From Flavobacterium nackdongense (lineage in GTDB: Bacteria > Bacteroidota > Bacteroidia > Flavobacteriales > Flavobacteriaceae), in NCBI RefSeq assembly GCF_004355225.1, contig NZ_CP037933.1:3410001-3474000 (forward strand): a stretch of DNA of 64,000 nt. The letters are read 5' to 3'. The notes beneath the pieces were generated by a model. That model made no database searches and was not told where the DNA came from. It saw nothing but the letters and a program-made list of their open reading frames with translations. The position numbers and the translations under genes were made by a program. Within the stretch, counting starts at the first letter, position 1. Each line of letters opens with the position of its first letter. Below, one piece after another: positions 47,023-56,198 of this stretch.

Positions 47023-48915
47023 TTATTTAAGTGAATATTTATTGTTTGGCTTTATCTCGATTGTATTGTTTTCTAATAAATTTTGCAAGGCAAAGATAAT
47101 ATCGTCTTCATTAATTTTGGTCAATTTTTGGATTTCTCTCGAATTTAAGTTTTGAATATTCAATAAAGCAAGGATTTTTTCGGAAACAGAGGGATTGCTG
47201 GTGGGTTTTCGCTTTTTTGAAATGCAATACGAACAAATACCACAATCTGTCTCTGCTTTTTCCCCAAAATAATCCAGAATCAATTTGCTTTTGCAAATTT
47301 TCTTCTCATTGATGTAATTCAAAACCGATTCGAACTGTGCTATTTTTTGTTTGTTTTGGGTTTCTAAGTATTTTGAAACTCGATTGATGGTCCTCTCATC
47401 TTCACGAACTTCGTTGAAAATAATCGTAGCGTCATTGTTTTTTTTATGGTACTCAATGATTTCCAGATTTTTTAATTTTTCTAAAATGGACAAGATGAGG
47501 GTTTCGTCGCAAATCGATTTTTTGGCCATTAAGGATAAATTGATAGCCGTTTGTGATTCGTATATGCCGGGATAGGTTCGAAGCAGCGCTAAAATAACAG
47601 GTTCTTCAGTAGGATTCAAACTCATATAGCGAATGACTTCCTTGGATTCGATACAAAATTGCATCGTAATTTTTTCAGAATATTCCTGAGACAAACTCAA
47701 AATACCTTGGCGGTCTAAAAACTGAATTGCATTGAAAGTTTTCAGGCTTGGAAATCCATATTTTTGACAAAAATGATTCAAATTAAACGAAAATTGTTCG
47801 TTGATGCCCTCGCCATATGCAATTCGGAAATACGTACACAATTTGATGTAAATCTGAGTAAGAATGGTTTTATCTGGCAGCACATTGATGAACTGACTTT
47901 GCGCTTGAATTTTATCCGTCTTGCTGCTCAGTAGAATAGCAAAAGCCTTTTCTTCGTTTCTGCCAGCACGACCTGCTTCTTGGTAATAACTCTCGATGCT
48001 GTCCGGAAGATGAATGTGAATGACTGTTTTTACGTTCGATTTGTCAATTCCCATTCCAAAAGCGTTGGTGGCAACCATAATCTGAGCTTCTTCGTTCATC
48101 CAAAGGTTCATATTTTTCTCCTTCTCCTTTATGGATAATCCACCGTGGTAAAAAGTAGCTTTGAATCCGAGAGATTGCAATTGCGAAGCGGTGTCGGAAC
48201 AGGATTTTCTATTTCGCACATATAGTATAGAAGGTTGTGGATTTTTTTTCAAGATTTGCTCCATCCGATACAGTTTATCTTCTACCTCAAAAACCATATA
48301 AGCAATGTTTTTTCGGACAAATGATTTGGTGAAAATCGCTGGTTTATCAAGACCTAATTGCAGAATGACATCGTCAAGTACTGTTTTAGTTGCCGAAGCG
48401 GTAAGGGCTAGAAAGGGAACTTTGGGAAAGTGAGTTTTAAGGTTGTTAATTTTCAAATAAGCCGGTCGAAAATCGTGACCCCATTGCGACACACAATGTG
48501 CCTCATCGATGGCAATCAGATTGATAGGTAAGTTTTTGATGCGTTCTAATATCCAGTCGGATTGCAAGCGTTCGGGCGATAAATACAAGAATTTATAATT
48601 GCCAAATTCACAATTGTCTAAAAGCGTAATGATTTCGTCTGATTGGATTCCGCCAGTTAAAGCAATGGCTTTAATTCCTAATTTTTGCAAACGCTGTACT
48701 TGGTCTTTCATTAAGGCAACCAATGGCGAAATAACCAAACATATTCCGTCTTTCATCAGCGCGGGAACCTGAAAACAGATTGATTTTCCTCCCCCAGTCG
48801 GCATCAGTCCAAAAGTGTCTTTACCATCCAAAACCGATTGGATAATTTCGTCTTGTGGCCACCTAAAAGCGTCGTGCTTCCAATATTTTTGAAGGATTGC
48901 TAATGCTTCTTGCAT
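47023..48915 (-). CDS. RecQ-type ATP-dependent DNA helicase
   Basis: This 630-residue superfamily 2 helicase unwinds 3'-tailed and branched DNA in repair. Walker A GGGKS is at 41-45, the DEAH box is at 137-140, and motif VI reads YYQEAGRAGRNEE. The zinc-binding domain ends with CGICSYC. It is of RecQ type and shorter than the long form: the C-terminal part has a winged-helix-like segment (about 560-630) and no clear HRDC domain. Flavobacteria usually encode several RecQ proteins, so this may be an accessory one rather than the main RecQ. Confidence 0.92.
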   Translation of the reverse strand: MQEALAILQKYWKHDAFRWPQDEIIQSVLDGKDTFGLMPTGGGKSICFQVPALMKDGICLVISPLVALMKDQVQRLQKLGIKAIALTGGIQSDEIITLLDNCEFGNYKFLYLSPERLQSDWILERIKNLPINLIAIDEAHCVSQWGHDFRPAYLKINNLKTHFPKVPFLALTASATKTVLDDVILQLGLDKPAIFTKSFVRKNIAYMVFEVEDKLYRMEQILKKNPQPSILYVRNRKSCSDTASQLQSLGFKATFYHGGLSIKEKEKNMNLWMNEEAQIMVATNAFGMGIDKSNVKTVIHIHLPDSIESYYQEAGRAGRNEEKAFAILLSSKTDKIQAQSQFINVLPDKTILTQIYIKLCTYFRIAYGEGINEQFSFNLNHFCQKYGFPSLKTFNAIQFLDRQGILSLSQEYSEKITMQFCIESKEVIRYMSLNPTEEPVILALLRTYPGIYESQTAINLSLMAKKSICDETLILSILEKLKNLEIIEYHKKNNDATIIFNEVREDERTINRVSKYLETQNKQKIAQFESVLNYINEKKICKSKLILDYFGEKAETDCGICSYCISKKRKPTSNPSVSEKILALLNIQNLNSREIQKLTKINEDDIIFALQNLLENNTIEIKPNNKYSLK

Positions 48916-48920
48916 CTTTG

Positions 48921-48991
48921 AGTTTAAAGTTTAAAGTTTAAAGTTTGAGTTCGAAATAAAGTTTAATAACCTTAAACCTTAAACTTTAAAC
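48921..48991. repeat. Two short 7-bp-period repeats upstream of recQ
   Basis: AGTTTAA occurs three times plus a partial unit at 48921-48945. ACCTTAA, ACCTTAA, ACTTTAA lie at about 48968-48989. The two arrays are partly complementary and could pair. They fill the 82-bp spacer between the AAA ATPase gene and recQ. Confidence 0.75.
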
Positions 48992-48997
48992 AATTTA

Positions 48998-49540
48998 CTA
49001 AATTTGGTCTAAGATAAATAAAATTCTGTTATCAAGCGTATCTTTAGGTACTTCTATGAGTTCGTAGCCGTAACTTTCGTAGGTTTCAACTAGGTGGTTG
49101 TGAATGAGTTTGGCTTGTTCAAAATTTTCATAGCGCGCTTCATCACTCACATATATTTCTTCCCAAGGCGGAAGAATAAATATTTTTGTGTATACATTTT
49201 CCCGGCAAGCCAAGTCAAAATGAGCAGGATAGCTGTCACCAATATAGTGCATATAGGCTAGCACATCAGGAATTCCGCGGTCGATAAAAACAATTGTCTG
49301 CTTTTCTTCCAAAGCACTAAGAAACTGCTTTTTTCTGCCTTCTAACAATAATTCGCTGAAAAGCAAAGGGTTTTCAAGGAACAATTGTTCGATGCCTTGT
49401 TTTTTTGCTTCTAAAGTGACTTGCCTTGAAATTTCAGGATAACAACAAAAACCTTTGGCTACCAATCCATCGATGATAGTACTTTTGCCAGTGCCTGGTC
49501 CGCCTACAATGACTATGATTTCTTTGCTCACTTGATTCAA
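48998..49540 (-). CDS. AAA_28-type P-loop nucleotide kinase/ATPase
   Basis: This 180-residue P-loop protein has Walker A GGPGTGKST at residues 13-21 and IVFIDRGIPDVLAYM as a Walker-B-like segment, followed by an aromatic-rich region EARYENFEQAKLIH. It matches the AAA_28 group (NadR kinase-domain-like), whose members are probably small-molecule kinases. Substrate is unknown. It is upstream of recQ in the same direction with a repeat-rich 82-bp gap. Confidence 0.85.
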   Translation of the reverse strand: MNQVSKEIIVIVGGPGTGKSTIIDGLVAKGFCCYPEISRQVTLEAKKQGIEQLFLENPLLFSELLLEGRKKQFLSALEEKQTIVFIDRGIPDVLAYMHYIGDSYPAHFDLACRENVYTKIFILPPWEEIYVSDEARYENFEQAKLIHNHLVETYESYGYELIEVPKDTLDNRILFILDQI

Positions 49541-49659
49541 ATAAGTCGCAAATTTACCTAAAGTTATTCGGTTTTTGAAAGATTATTTTAGTCATTAGCT
49601 TTTCTTTTCAATTTAAAAAAATTGCCTTCGGATTTCAAAAATTGATTTTCTGAACGTTT

Positions 49660-49716
49660 CAATCTAAAATCTGCTCCCGAAATTTCGGGACTAAAATCTG
49701 CAATCTAAAATCAAAA
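49660..49716. repeat. Heptamer repeat interrupted by a palindrome
   Basis: AATCTAA/AATCTGC heptamers flank the perfect palindrome TCCCGAAATTTCGGGA (about 49675-49690). The array ends AATCTGC, AATCTAA, AATC, AAAA at 49695-49716, the same words as before moxR, but here 30 bp before the next start codon. Confidence 0.8.
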
Positions 49717-49745
49717 CTGTATATTTGCTTTTATTTTAGTTTAGA

Positions 49746-50042
49746 ATGGATACAGAAAAAGAAAAGGAAACCCGAGAGTTTTATGAAAGATTGAAAAAGG
49801 AATTGGATTTGAGCACCGCTTGGCCCTCTTTGTATTTGTTTAAATTCATTGTACCTACAGATACAGAAACTATTCGTCGAGTCCAAGATGCTTTCGATTG
49901 CTTGGGAGCGGTTATAAAAACCACAAAGTCTAAAACAGGAAAATTCACAAGCGTTTCAGTTGATGTGATGATGAAAGATTCTCAAGAAGTAATTGATAAA
50001 TACATAGAGCTTTCGACTATTGAAGGCATTATTTCCCTATAA
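49746..50042 (+). CDS. DUF493 family protein
   Basis: This 98-residue protein is of the DUF493 (YbeD-like) family, which has an ACT-like ferredoxin fold suggestive of a small regulatory domain. PSLYLFKFIVPTDTETIRRV and KFTSVSVDVMMKDSQEVIDKY are characteristic. Function is unknown. DUF4290 follows two bases after the stop, so the genes are co-transcribed. Confidence 0.88.
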   Translation: MDTEKEKETREFYERLKKELDLSTAWPSLYLFKFIVPTDTETIRRVQDAFDCLGAVIKTTKSKTGKFTSVSVDVMMKDSQEVIDKYIELSTIEGIISL

Positions 50043-50044
50043 TT

Positions 50045-50770
50045 ATGAGTGCAAAATATATAAAAGAAGTGGCAAACGATATTGTTTTTAATTTGGAATA
50101 CAACGGCGAGCGACCCCATTTAATCATTCCAGAATACGGTCGTCATTTGCAAAAATTAATTGATCAAGCTACTCTTATCGAAGATCGTGAAGAACGAAAT
50201 AAAGCGGCCAAATACATTATTCAAGTAATGGGAAGTTTGAATCCTCATTTACGTGATGTCCCTGATTTTCAACACAAATTATGGGATCAGATTTTTATAA
50301 TGTCCGACTTCAAATTGGATGTCGAATCGCCCTATCCTGTTCCTACTCGTGAGGTTTTGCAATTGAAACCTGATGTTTTGCAGTATCCACAAAATTTCCC
50401 AAAATACCGATTTTACGGCAACAATATCAAGTATATGATTGATGTGGCTAATAAATGGGAAGAGGGCGAAATGAAAAGTGCATTGGTGAAAGTGATTGCC
50501 AATCATATGAAAAAGTCCTATTTGAGTTGGAATAAGGATACCGTGAAAGATGACGTAATTTTTGAACATTTATATGAATTGTCTGGAGGAAAATTAGACT
50601 TGCTGCAAAGTACAGAAGAACTTTTGACAACCACCGATTTGTTGCGAACCAACAAAAGAGTTTCCAATAAAATTAGCCCGGCAGGTCAACCAAAAATTCA
50701 AAGCAACAAAAATAGTAAGGCGGGAAAATCTAATTCAGGCCATAAAAATCAAAATAGAAAATCGTTGTAA
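50045..50770 (+). CDS. DUF4290 family protein
   Basis: This 241-residue protein of DUF4290 is found mainly in Bacteroidota. The N-terminal 190 residues are the conserved domain (FNLEYNGERPHLIIPEYGRH, then ESPYPVPTREVLQLKP). The last 45 residues are Lys/Asn/Ser-rich (NKNSKAGKSNSGHKNQNRKS) and probably disordered or nucleic-acid binding. No function is known. It sits in a likely operon DUF493-DUF4290-murA, which suggests envelope or growth-related expression. Confidence 0.9.
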   Translation: MSAKYIKEVANDIVFNLEYNGERPHLIIPEYGRHLQKLIDQATLIEDREERNKAAKYIIQVMGSLNPHLRDVPDFQHKLWDQIFIMSDFKLDVESPYPVPTREVLQLKPDVLQYPQNFPKYRFYGNNIKYMIDVANKWEEGEMKSALVKVIANHMKKSYLSWNKDTVKDDVIFEHLYELSGGKLDLLQSTEELLTTTDLLRTNKRVSNKISPAGQPKIQSNKNSKAGKSNSGHKNQNRKSL

Positions 50771-50809
50771 AACTGTTGTTTGTTATGAGTTATGATTTTG
50801 TCAGTCGGC

Positions 50810-50849
50810 AACTTCTAACTTCTAACTTCTAACTTCTAACTTCTAACTT
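50810..50849 (+). repeat. AACTTCT heptamer array before murA
   Basis: Five perfect copies of AACTTCT plus AACTT, then an A-run and the murA ATG at 50857. The array ends eight bases before the start codon. Perfect identity of the copies suggests recent expansion and possible length variation. Confidence 0.9.
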
Positions 50850-50856
50850 AAAAAAA

Positions 50857-52167
50857 ATGGGAATATTCAAAATAGAAGGTGGTGTTGCTCTTAAGGGCGA
50901 AATCACTCCACAAGGAGCTAAAAATGAAGCTTTGCAAATATTGTGTGCCATATTATTGACCGACGAAAAGGTAACTATCAATAATATTCCAGACATTATC
51001 GATATCAATAAATTAATTACCCTATTGGGGAATTTAGGGGTGAAAATCCAAAAAAACGGACCGGGTTCTTATACCTTCAAGGCCGATGAAGTCAATGTGA
51101 AATATCTTGAAACAGAAGCTTTCAAAAAAGAAGGAGGCTCCCTGAGAGGTTCGATTATGATTGTTGGTCCGCTTTTGGCTCGATTCGGCAAGGGATATAT
51201 TCCTAAACCCGGTGGAGATAAAATTGGTCGCAGAAGATTAGATACCCATTTTGAAGGATTTATCAATCTTGGGGCGAAATTTCGTTACAATCGTGAAGAC
51301 CATTTTTATGGAGTGGAGGCACCTGATGGATTGGTGGGTGCCGATATGTTACTTGATGAAGCATCGGTTACTGGAACTGCCAATATTGTGATGGCTGCTG
51401 TTTTAGCCAAAGGAACAACGACCATTTACAATGCTGCTTGCGAACCTTATTTGCAACAATTGTGCAAAATGATGAATGCAATGGGTGCTAAAGTGTCCGG
51501 CATCGGTTCGAATTTATTGACAATTGAAGGAGTAGAAAAACTTGGAGGTTGTGTGCACGGAATCCTTCCTGATATGATTGAAATTGGAAGCTGGATAGGA
51601 CTTGCTGCAATGACCAGAAGCGAAATTACCATTAAAGATGTAAGTTGGGAAAACCTCGGTCTGATTCCAAATGTTTTTAGAAAATTGGGTATTACTTTAG
51701 AAAAAAGAGGCGACGATATTTACATTCCTGCTCATAAAGATGGTTATCAAGTAAAAACCGATATCGATGGTTCTATTCTGACCGTTTCCGATGCGCCTTG
51801 GCCAGGATTCACGCCCGATTTATTGAGTATCGTTTTGGTTGTGGCAACCCAATGCAAAGGGGATGTCCTTATTCACCAGAAAATGTTCGAAAGCCGTTTG
51901 TTTTTTGTGGATAAATTGATAGATATGGGAGCCAAAATCATCTTGTGTGACCCACACAGAGCGGTAGTAATCGGTCATGATTTCAAATCGCAGCTCAAAG
52001 CAACAACAATGTCTTCACCCGATATTCGTGCGGGAATTTCCTTATTGATAGCTGCACTTTCTGCCAAAGGAACGAGTACCATTCAAAATATTGAACAAAT
52101 CGATAGAGGTTACGAACGAATAGACGAGCGATTGAGAGCCATCGGTGCTAAAATCGTAAGGGCATAA
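50857..52167 (+). CDS. murA: UDP-N-acetylglucosamine 1-carboxyvinyltransferase with Asp in place of the catalytic Cys
   Basis: MurA adds enolpyruvate to UDP-GlcNAc, the first committed step of peptidoglycan synthesis. The 436 residues show the two-lobe EPSP-synthase fold, with PQGAKNEALQILCA at the start (catalytic Lys-Asn pair) and GGSLRGSIMIVGPLLARFG before the flexible loop. In that loop the usual Cys of PGGCTIG is Asp121 (PGGDKIGRRRLDTH). Cys-to-Asp MurA enzymes are known to be active and to resist fosfomycin, because the drug alkylates the Cys. The substitution is probably lineage-wide in Flavobacteriia, not a recent mutation. The gene is preceded by a heptamer array and followed by a terminator. 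Confidence 0.97.
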   Translation: MGIFKIEGGVALKGEITPQGAKNEALQILCAILLTDEKVTINNIPDIIDINKLITLLGNLGVKIQKNGPGSYTFKADEVNVKYLETEAFKKEGGSLRGSIMIVGPLLARFGKGYIPKPGGDKIGRRRLDTHFEGFINLGAKFRYNREDHFYGVEAPDGLVGADMLLDEASVTGTANIVMAAVLAKGTTTIYNAACEPYLQQLCKMMNAMGAKVSGIGSNLLTIEGVEKLGGCVHGILPDMIEIGSWIGLAAMTRSEITIKDVSWENLGLIPNVFRKLGITLEKRGDDIYIPAHKDGYQVKTDIDGSILTVSDAPWPGFTPDLLSIVLVVATQCKGDVLIHQKMFESRLFFVDKLIDMGAKIILCDPHRAVVIGHDFKSQLKATTMSSPDIRAGISLLIAALSAKGTSTIQNIEQIDRGYERIDERLRAIGAKIVRA

Positions 52168-52191
52168 TTTCTATTTCAATAAAAAAAACTG

Positions 52192-52226
52192 AACCTCAAA
52201 GGTTTGAAAAAAACTTTGAGGCTTTA
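52192..52226 (+). terminator. Terminator after murA
   Basis: Stem CCTCAAAG (52194-52201) with CTTTGAGG (52214-52221), loop GTTTGAAAAAAA region, followed by CTTT. An A-tract precedes it. The next start codon follows at 52238. Confidence 0.75.
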
Positions 52227-52237
52227 TAAGAGACAAA

Positions 52238-53110
52238 ATGACCAAAGAACAAACTGCAATAAAAGCCACTTATTTTAGTATAGCAAGCAATGCATTACTA
52301 GCTTTAATTAAAGGATTGGCTGGGTTTTTTGGCAATTCCTATGCTTTGACCGCAGATGCAATCGAGTCGACGACGGATATTTTTTCGTCCTTGTTGGTTT
52401 TGTTTGGGATTAAATATTCGAACAAACCGGCTGATGATAATCATCCCTATGGACACGGTCGTGCAGAACCTTTGGTGACTTTCTTGGTGGTTGGATTTTT
52501 GATTACTTCAGCAACAATCATAGCCTATGAAAGCATTGGCAATATTAATACTCCCCACGAATTGCCTGCTTCTTGGACGCTGATAATTCTTGGGACTATT
52601 ATTTTGTGGAAAGAATATTCATTTCGATTGGTAATGAAACGAAGCAAAGAAGCGAATAGTTCCTCTTTGAAAGCGGATGCTTGGCATCATCGTAGTGATG
52701 CCATCACTTCGGTTGCCGCTTTTACAGGAATTTCAATTGCACTTTTTTTAGGAAAAGGCTATGAATCAGCCGATGATTTAGCAGCGCTTTTTGCATCGGG
52801 ATTTATTTTTTATAACAGTTATAAAATTTTCAGACCTGCCTTAGGAGAAATCATGGACGAACATTTGTATGATGATTTGGTGGTCGAAATACGAAAAGTT
52901 TCACTGCAAGTACAAGGTGTCGAAAGCACCGAAAAATGTTTTATTCGAAAAGCTGGAATGAAATACCACGTCGATTTACACGCTATTGTCAATGCCAATA
53001 TCACAGTGAGAGAAGGTCACGATATATCGCATTTGTTAAAAGATACTTTACGTGCAGAAATTCCAGAATTAGGACACGTTTTGATCCATATTGAACCTTC
53101 GTATTCTTAA
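52238..53110 (+). CDS. Cation diffusion facilitator family transporter
   Basis: This 290-residue inner-membrane antiporter exports divalent metals such as Zn2+ or Co2+. About six transmembrane helices span residues 8-190, including ALTADAIESTTDIFSSLLVL and DAWHHRSDAITSVAAFTG with the HxxxD-type and DxxxD-type metal ligands. The cytoplasmic C-terminal domain (about 200-290, DLHAIVNANITVREGHDISH) is the typical regulatory domain. Metal specificity is not predictable here. Convergent with the DUF5686 gene across 14 bp. Confidence 0.94.
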   Translation: MTKEQTAIKATYFSIASNALLALIKGLAGFFGNSYALTADAIESTTDIFSSLLVLFGIKYSNKPADDNHPYGHGRAEPLVTFLVVGFLITSATIIAYESIGNINTPHELPASWTLIILGTIILWKEYSFRLVMKRSKEANSSSLKADAWHHRSDAITSVAAFTGISIALFLGKGYESADDLAALFASGFIFYNSYKIFRPALGEIMDEHLYDDLVVEIRKVSLQVQGVESTEKCFIRKAGMKYHVDLHAIVNANITVREGHDISHLLKDTLRAEIPELGHVLIHIEPSYS

Positions 53111-53124
53111 TAAAAGTCTTTATC

Positions 53125-55614
53125 CTACTCCAAAACATTCAAGATTTTCAATCCAAAAACAACACCATTTTCCTGAATTCCGTTTTGATAGGAATGCACA
53201 TAATCCAAACGAAATACTTTCAATTTTCCAAATCCTAGGTTATCCAAACCCACTGTAAATTCGGAATATGGTTTTATGTCAGGAGTGGCGAGCGCATGAA
53301 AACCTAAAACCAAAGTAGCGTTTAATTTGTTCAATAAGGGTATTTTATTCATAATGTAGCCATTGTCGTTGTGTTCTAAATGTGCTTCAAAAAACTCCTT
53401 ATTGGTGCTGTTCGAATAGTACGGCATCAGATTGAAAACGTTCAAATAGCGGTCGCTCGTGCCTACGTGAGTTCGGTTTCCGTTGAAATGTTTGTAATCT
53501 ACAAAAGAGATGTTGTCTCCGTTGATAAAGGTGCCCGCTTTCAGATTTATTCCTAAAGTCCCTTTGTTTCCGGCCTTAAAATCATATCTGATTTGTCCCG
53601 TAAGCAATTGGTATTCGTATTTTTTTTCATTCGATGCAAAAGCGTTTTCATATCCGAAATAGAGTGTCGGATAGTCATTGTTTCGAATATTAATTTTTCC
53701 GTCAGGTCTCGAAATGTATTTGTTTCCGAAATTGATTCTCGCTAATACCGACGCTTTCGTAAGATGATGTTTTTCTATCGCAGGAGTCAAATTATCTTCC
53801 GGCAGCAAGGGATTATTAGAACTGTAAACATCGTCACTTTTTATAAATGTTTGGGTTGTGGTATTAAATAGCGGTTTTCGTTGCTGGTATTCCAAAGTTC
53901 CTCTCAAGTAAAAATTATTGCCAACATCTTGTCCATAGGTTGCGCCAGCAAATTCTTTATTGTATAATTTCATATAATTGTCTACAAAAAATAGGGAGCT
54001 AACCGTATTAATGAATTTTGAAATGGGCTCTTCAGGATTGAATTGATTTACTTTGGTTCCGCCAAAAACAGTCAGTGTTGCGTAATTTTGATGGTTGAAG
54101 CGATGGTAATAATTGGCAGTGACACGCAGTCTATCGTCAGAAAATCCATAATTAAATTTGGTGGTGATTGACGTAGTTTTTCCTTTTTCTTCTTCTGCGG
54201 CCCAATTCCTGAATGAAAATCCAGAGTCTAAATTCCAACCCTGAACGGTGTTGAAATTTAAGGACGACAAATTCAATACGCCATCATAGCCAAAAGAAAT
54301 TTTCTTACTGCTGTTTTTCCAATTATACCCTGTGATTGGACTGTAAAATTTGAATTTGTTTTCTTTTTTGTCAATCGAATCTAAATATTTTTTTGAGGTT
54401 CGCACTGCACGTACACTGTCTTTTTTGATGTAATCCGTGTTCTCTTCGATAGTCAACGGAATAGTCCTGATTTGATTCCAAAAAAGACTGTCCTTTTTAT
54501 TCGAATTGTTTTCGAAACTTACAATTTCGTTGGTAAACGTTTTTTTGGCAAACGATTTTTCGAATTCATAATTACTGTAAACGTAGGAAAATTTTCCGTT
54601 GAATTTTATGCCAAAAATACCAGCGGAAAACTCAAGGCTTTGGGTGTTCTTGGCCCAAATTTTATTGTTTTTGTTAAAGCTGAAATTTTGTTTCAACTTC
54701 ATCACATCGACAAATTCTTGATGCATTCTGTAGCCTTTGATGTCTAAATCTACGGCGTAAATAGCCCAAGAATCTTCTACAATATAAATGTAGCCTTCAA
54801 AAATAGGTTCGGCATCTCGTTTGGCAATGACTTTTATTTTGTTGATCATCAAATTGTTCTCGTCTTGAAAAGTGCCTTCTAATTTGTATTTATAATAGCT
54901 GAAAGCATTGTCGGCAATCGGGGAAATCATTTTGCTATTGAAATCTAAAGTATTGTCGTAAAAATCATAAATAGTAGCTCGGGCCGTATTATAGCTGAAG
55001 CCTTTATTGTCGCCGCTTATTTTTGAAGCGATGATTCTTTCTTTTAAATTGTCAGGTTTTTCAAAAATTATTTTCGAAACCGTTTCCGATAAATAAATGA
55101 TACCAGTTCCTGTTGAATCGACAGCGCCGTCTAAATCACCAACTTTTTGGCCTAATATTTTTTTAGGCAAATCTTTCACTTTAAAAATGCCACGGGAATA
55201 AAAATCGGCTTTGAAACGGGCTGTTTTCTCCGAGTTCTCTTTTTTACTTTTAATAGCATTTCTAATAACGGCATTCGCAGGATTGTCTTTGGTGTTTATG
55301 ACTACTTCCGACAGCGAAAGATTTTCTTCAACCAATTGGATGTTTTGCACGAACGGGAATTGGTCTATTGTCAGGGTGATTTTTTGGGTTTTGTATCCCA
55401 AATATTGATAAACAATGGTGTGTTTCCCGGTTTTTTTGAGGTTTAGTTCGTAATTGCCTTTGTCGTTCGAGGAGGTACCGTTATAGGTATTCGCTTCTAA
55501 AACAGTAACAAGCGAAAGTGGAGTTCCATTGCTATCAGTAATGGTGCCTCTAATTTGTGAATAGGAAAATAATGAAACCAGAAAAGCGAGTAGCAAGTAA
55601 AAATTTTTCATCAA
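53125..55614 (-). CDS. DUF5686 outer-membrane protein with carboxypeptidase-regulatory-like domain
   Basis: This 829-residue protein begins with a signal peptide (residues 1-20, MKNFYLLLAFLVSLFSYSQ region). A CarboxypepD_reg-like beta-sandwich follows (about 21-105, RGTITDSNGTPLSLVTVLEA). The remainder is DUF5686, ending in a beta-barrel with many aromatic strands (FRLDYVHSYQNG near the C-terminus). Such proteins lie in the outer membrane and are abundant in Flavobacteriia; their substrates are unknown. There is no TonB box or plug domain. Likely a single-gene unit. Confidence 0.9.
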   Translation of the reverse strand: MMKNFYLLLAFLVSLFSYSQIRGTITDSNGTPLSLVTVLEANTYNGTSSNDKGNYELNLKKTGKHTIVYQYLGYKTQKITLTIDQFPFVQNIQLVEENLSLSEVVINTKDNPANAVIRNAIKSKKENSEKTARFKADFYSRGIFKVKDLPKKILGQKVGDLDGAVDSTGTGIIYLSETVSKIIFEKPDNLKERIIASKISGDNKGFSYNTARATIYDFYDNTLDFNSKMISPIADNAFSYYKYKLEGTFQDENNLMINKIKVIAKRDAEPIFEGYIYIVEDSWAIYAVDLDIKGYRMHQEFVDVMKLKQNFSFNKNNKIWAKNTQSLEFSAGIFGIKFNGKFSYVYSNYEFEKSFAKKTFTNEIVSFENNSNKKDSLFWNQIRTIPLTIEENTDYIKKDSVRAVRTSKKYLDSIDKKENKFKFYSPITGYNWKNSSKKISFGYDGVLNLSSLNFNTVQGWNLDSGFSFRNWAAEEEKGKTTSITTKFNYGFSDDRLRVTANYYHRFNHQNYATLTVFGGTKVNQFNPEEPISKFINTVSSLFFVDNYMKLYNKEFAGATYGQDVGNNFYLRGTLEYQQRKPLFNTTTQTFIKSDDVYSSNNPLLPEDNLTPAIEKHHLTKASVLARINFGNKYISRPDGKINIRNNDYPTLYFGYENAFASNEKKYEYQLLTGQIRYDFKAGNKGTLGINLKAGTFINGDNISFVDYKHFNGNRTHVGTSDRYLNVFNLMPYYSNSTNKEFFEAHLEHNDNGYIMNKIPLLNKLNATLVLGFHALATPDIKPYSEFTVGLDNLGFGKLKVFRLDYVHSYQNGIQENGVVFGLKILNVLE

Positions 55615-55711
55615 GTAATTTTTTCTTACAAATATACAAGTAGGAACAAATTAGATTCCTAAAATTTTGTTATAATATCTTGAATCTGGGAATATTTTAT
55701 TTGATGACAAT

Positions 55712-56125
55712 CTATAGTAAAGACAGTATTGCTAGTTCGTAGCTTTTCATGCCAAAACCAAGGATAACACCTTTGGCATTGCCAGAAATATAGGACTGAT
55801 GGCGAAAACTCTCGCGAGAAAAAGTGTTCGAAATATGCACTTCGATTACGGGAGTTGTAATGCTTTTTATAGCATCGCCAATGCCAATGGAGGTGTGGGT
55901 GTAGGCTCCGGCATTAAGAATAATTCCATCGTACGAAAATCCGAATTCCTGAATTTTGCCAATCAATTCGCCTTCGATATTGCTTTGAAAATAAGAAAAT
56001 TCTATTTGTGGAAATTTAGTTTTTAGGATGGCAAGATAGTCTTCAAAGGTTTGTGAGCCATATATTTCTGGTTCGCGTTTTCCTAATAAGTTGAGGTTGG
56101 GTCCGTTGACGATGGCAATTTTCAT
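55712..56125 (-). CDS. aroQ: Type II 3-dehydroquinate dehydratase
   Basis: This shikimate-pathway enzyme dehydrates 3-dehydroquinate by the type II (anti-elimination) mechanism and forms dodecamers. The 137 residues begin MKIAIVNGPNLNLLGKREPE with the flexible loop and catalytic Tyr22. NAGAYTHTSIGIGDAI and EVHISNTFSRESFRHQSY carry the His and Arg that bind substrate. Length is typical. It lies downstream of an outer-membrane protein gene on the same strand but behind that gene's terminator. No xerD is adjacent, though it lies 2.3 kb away. Confidence 0.97.
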   Translation of the reverse strand: MKIAIVNGPNLNLLGKREPEIYGSQTFEDYLAILKTKFPQIEFSYFQSNIEGELIGKIQEFGFSYDGIILNAGAYTHTSIGIGDAIKSITTPVIEVHISNTFSRESFRHQSYISGNAKGVILGFGMKSYELAILSLL

Positions 56126-56146
56126 TGATAATGTTTTTGTAAAAAT

Positions 56147-56176
56147 AAAAAAACCGTTTCAATAAAAACGGTTTTG
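56147..56176 (-). terminator. Terminator of the outer-membrane protein at 56199
   Basis: Minus-strand stem AAAACCGTTT with AAACGGTTTT, loop of six, followed by a T-run. It separates the barrel gene from aroQ. Confidence 0.82.
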
Positions 56177-56198
56177 ATTCACTAATGATTTAATTTTC

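Noticed and set aside
50810..50849. CRISPR array
   Set aside because: The units are 7 bp, contiguous and without spacers; no cas gene is present. No other CRISPR-like array was seen in the window.
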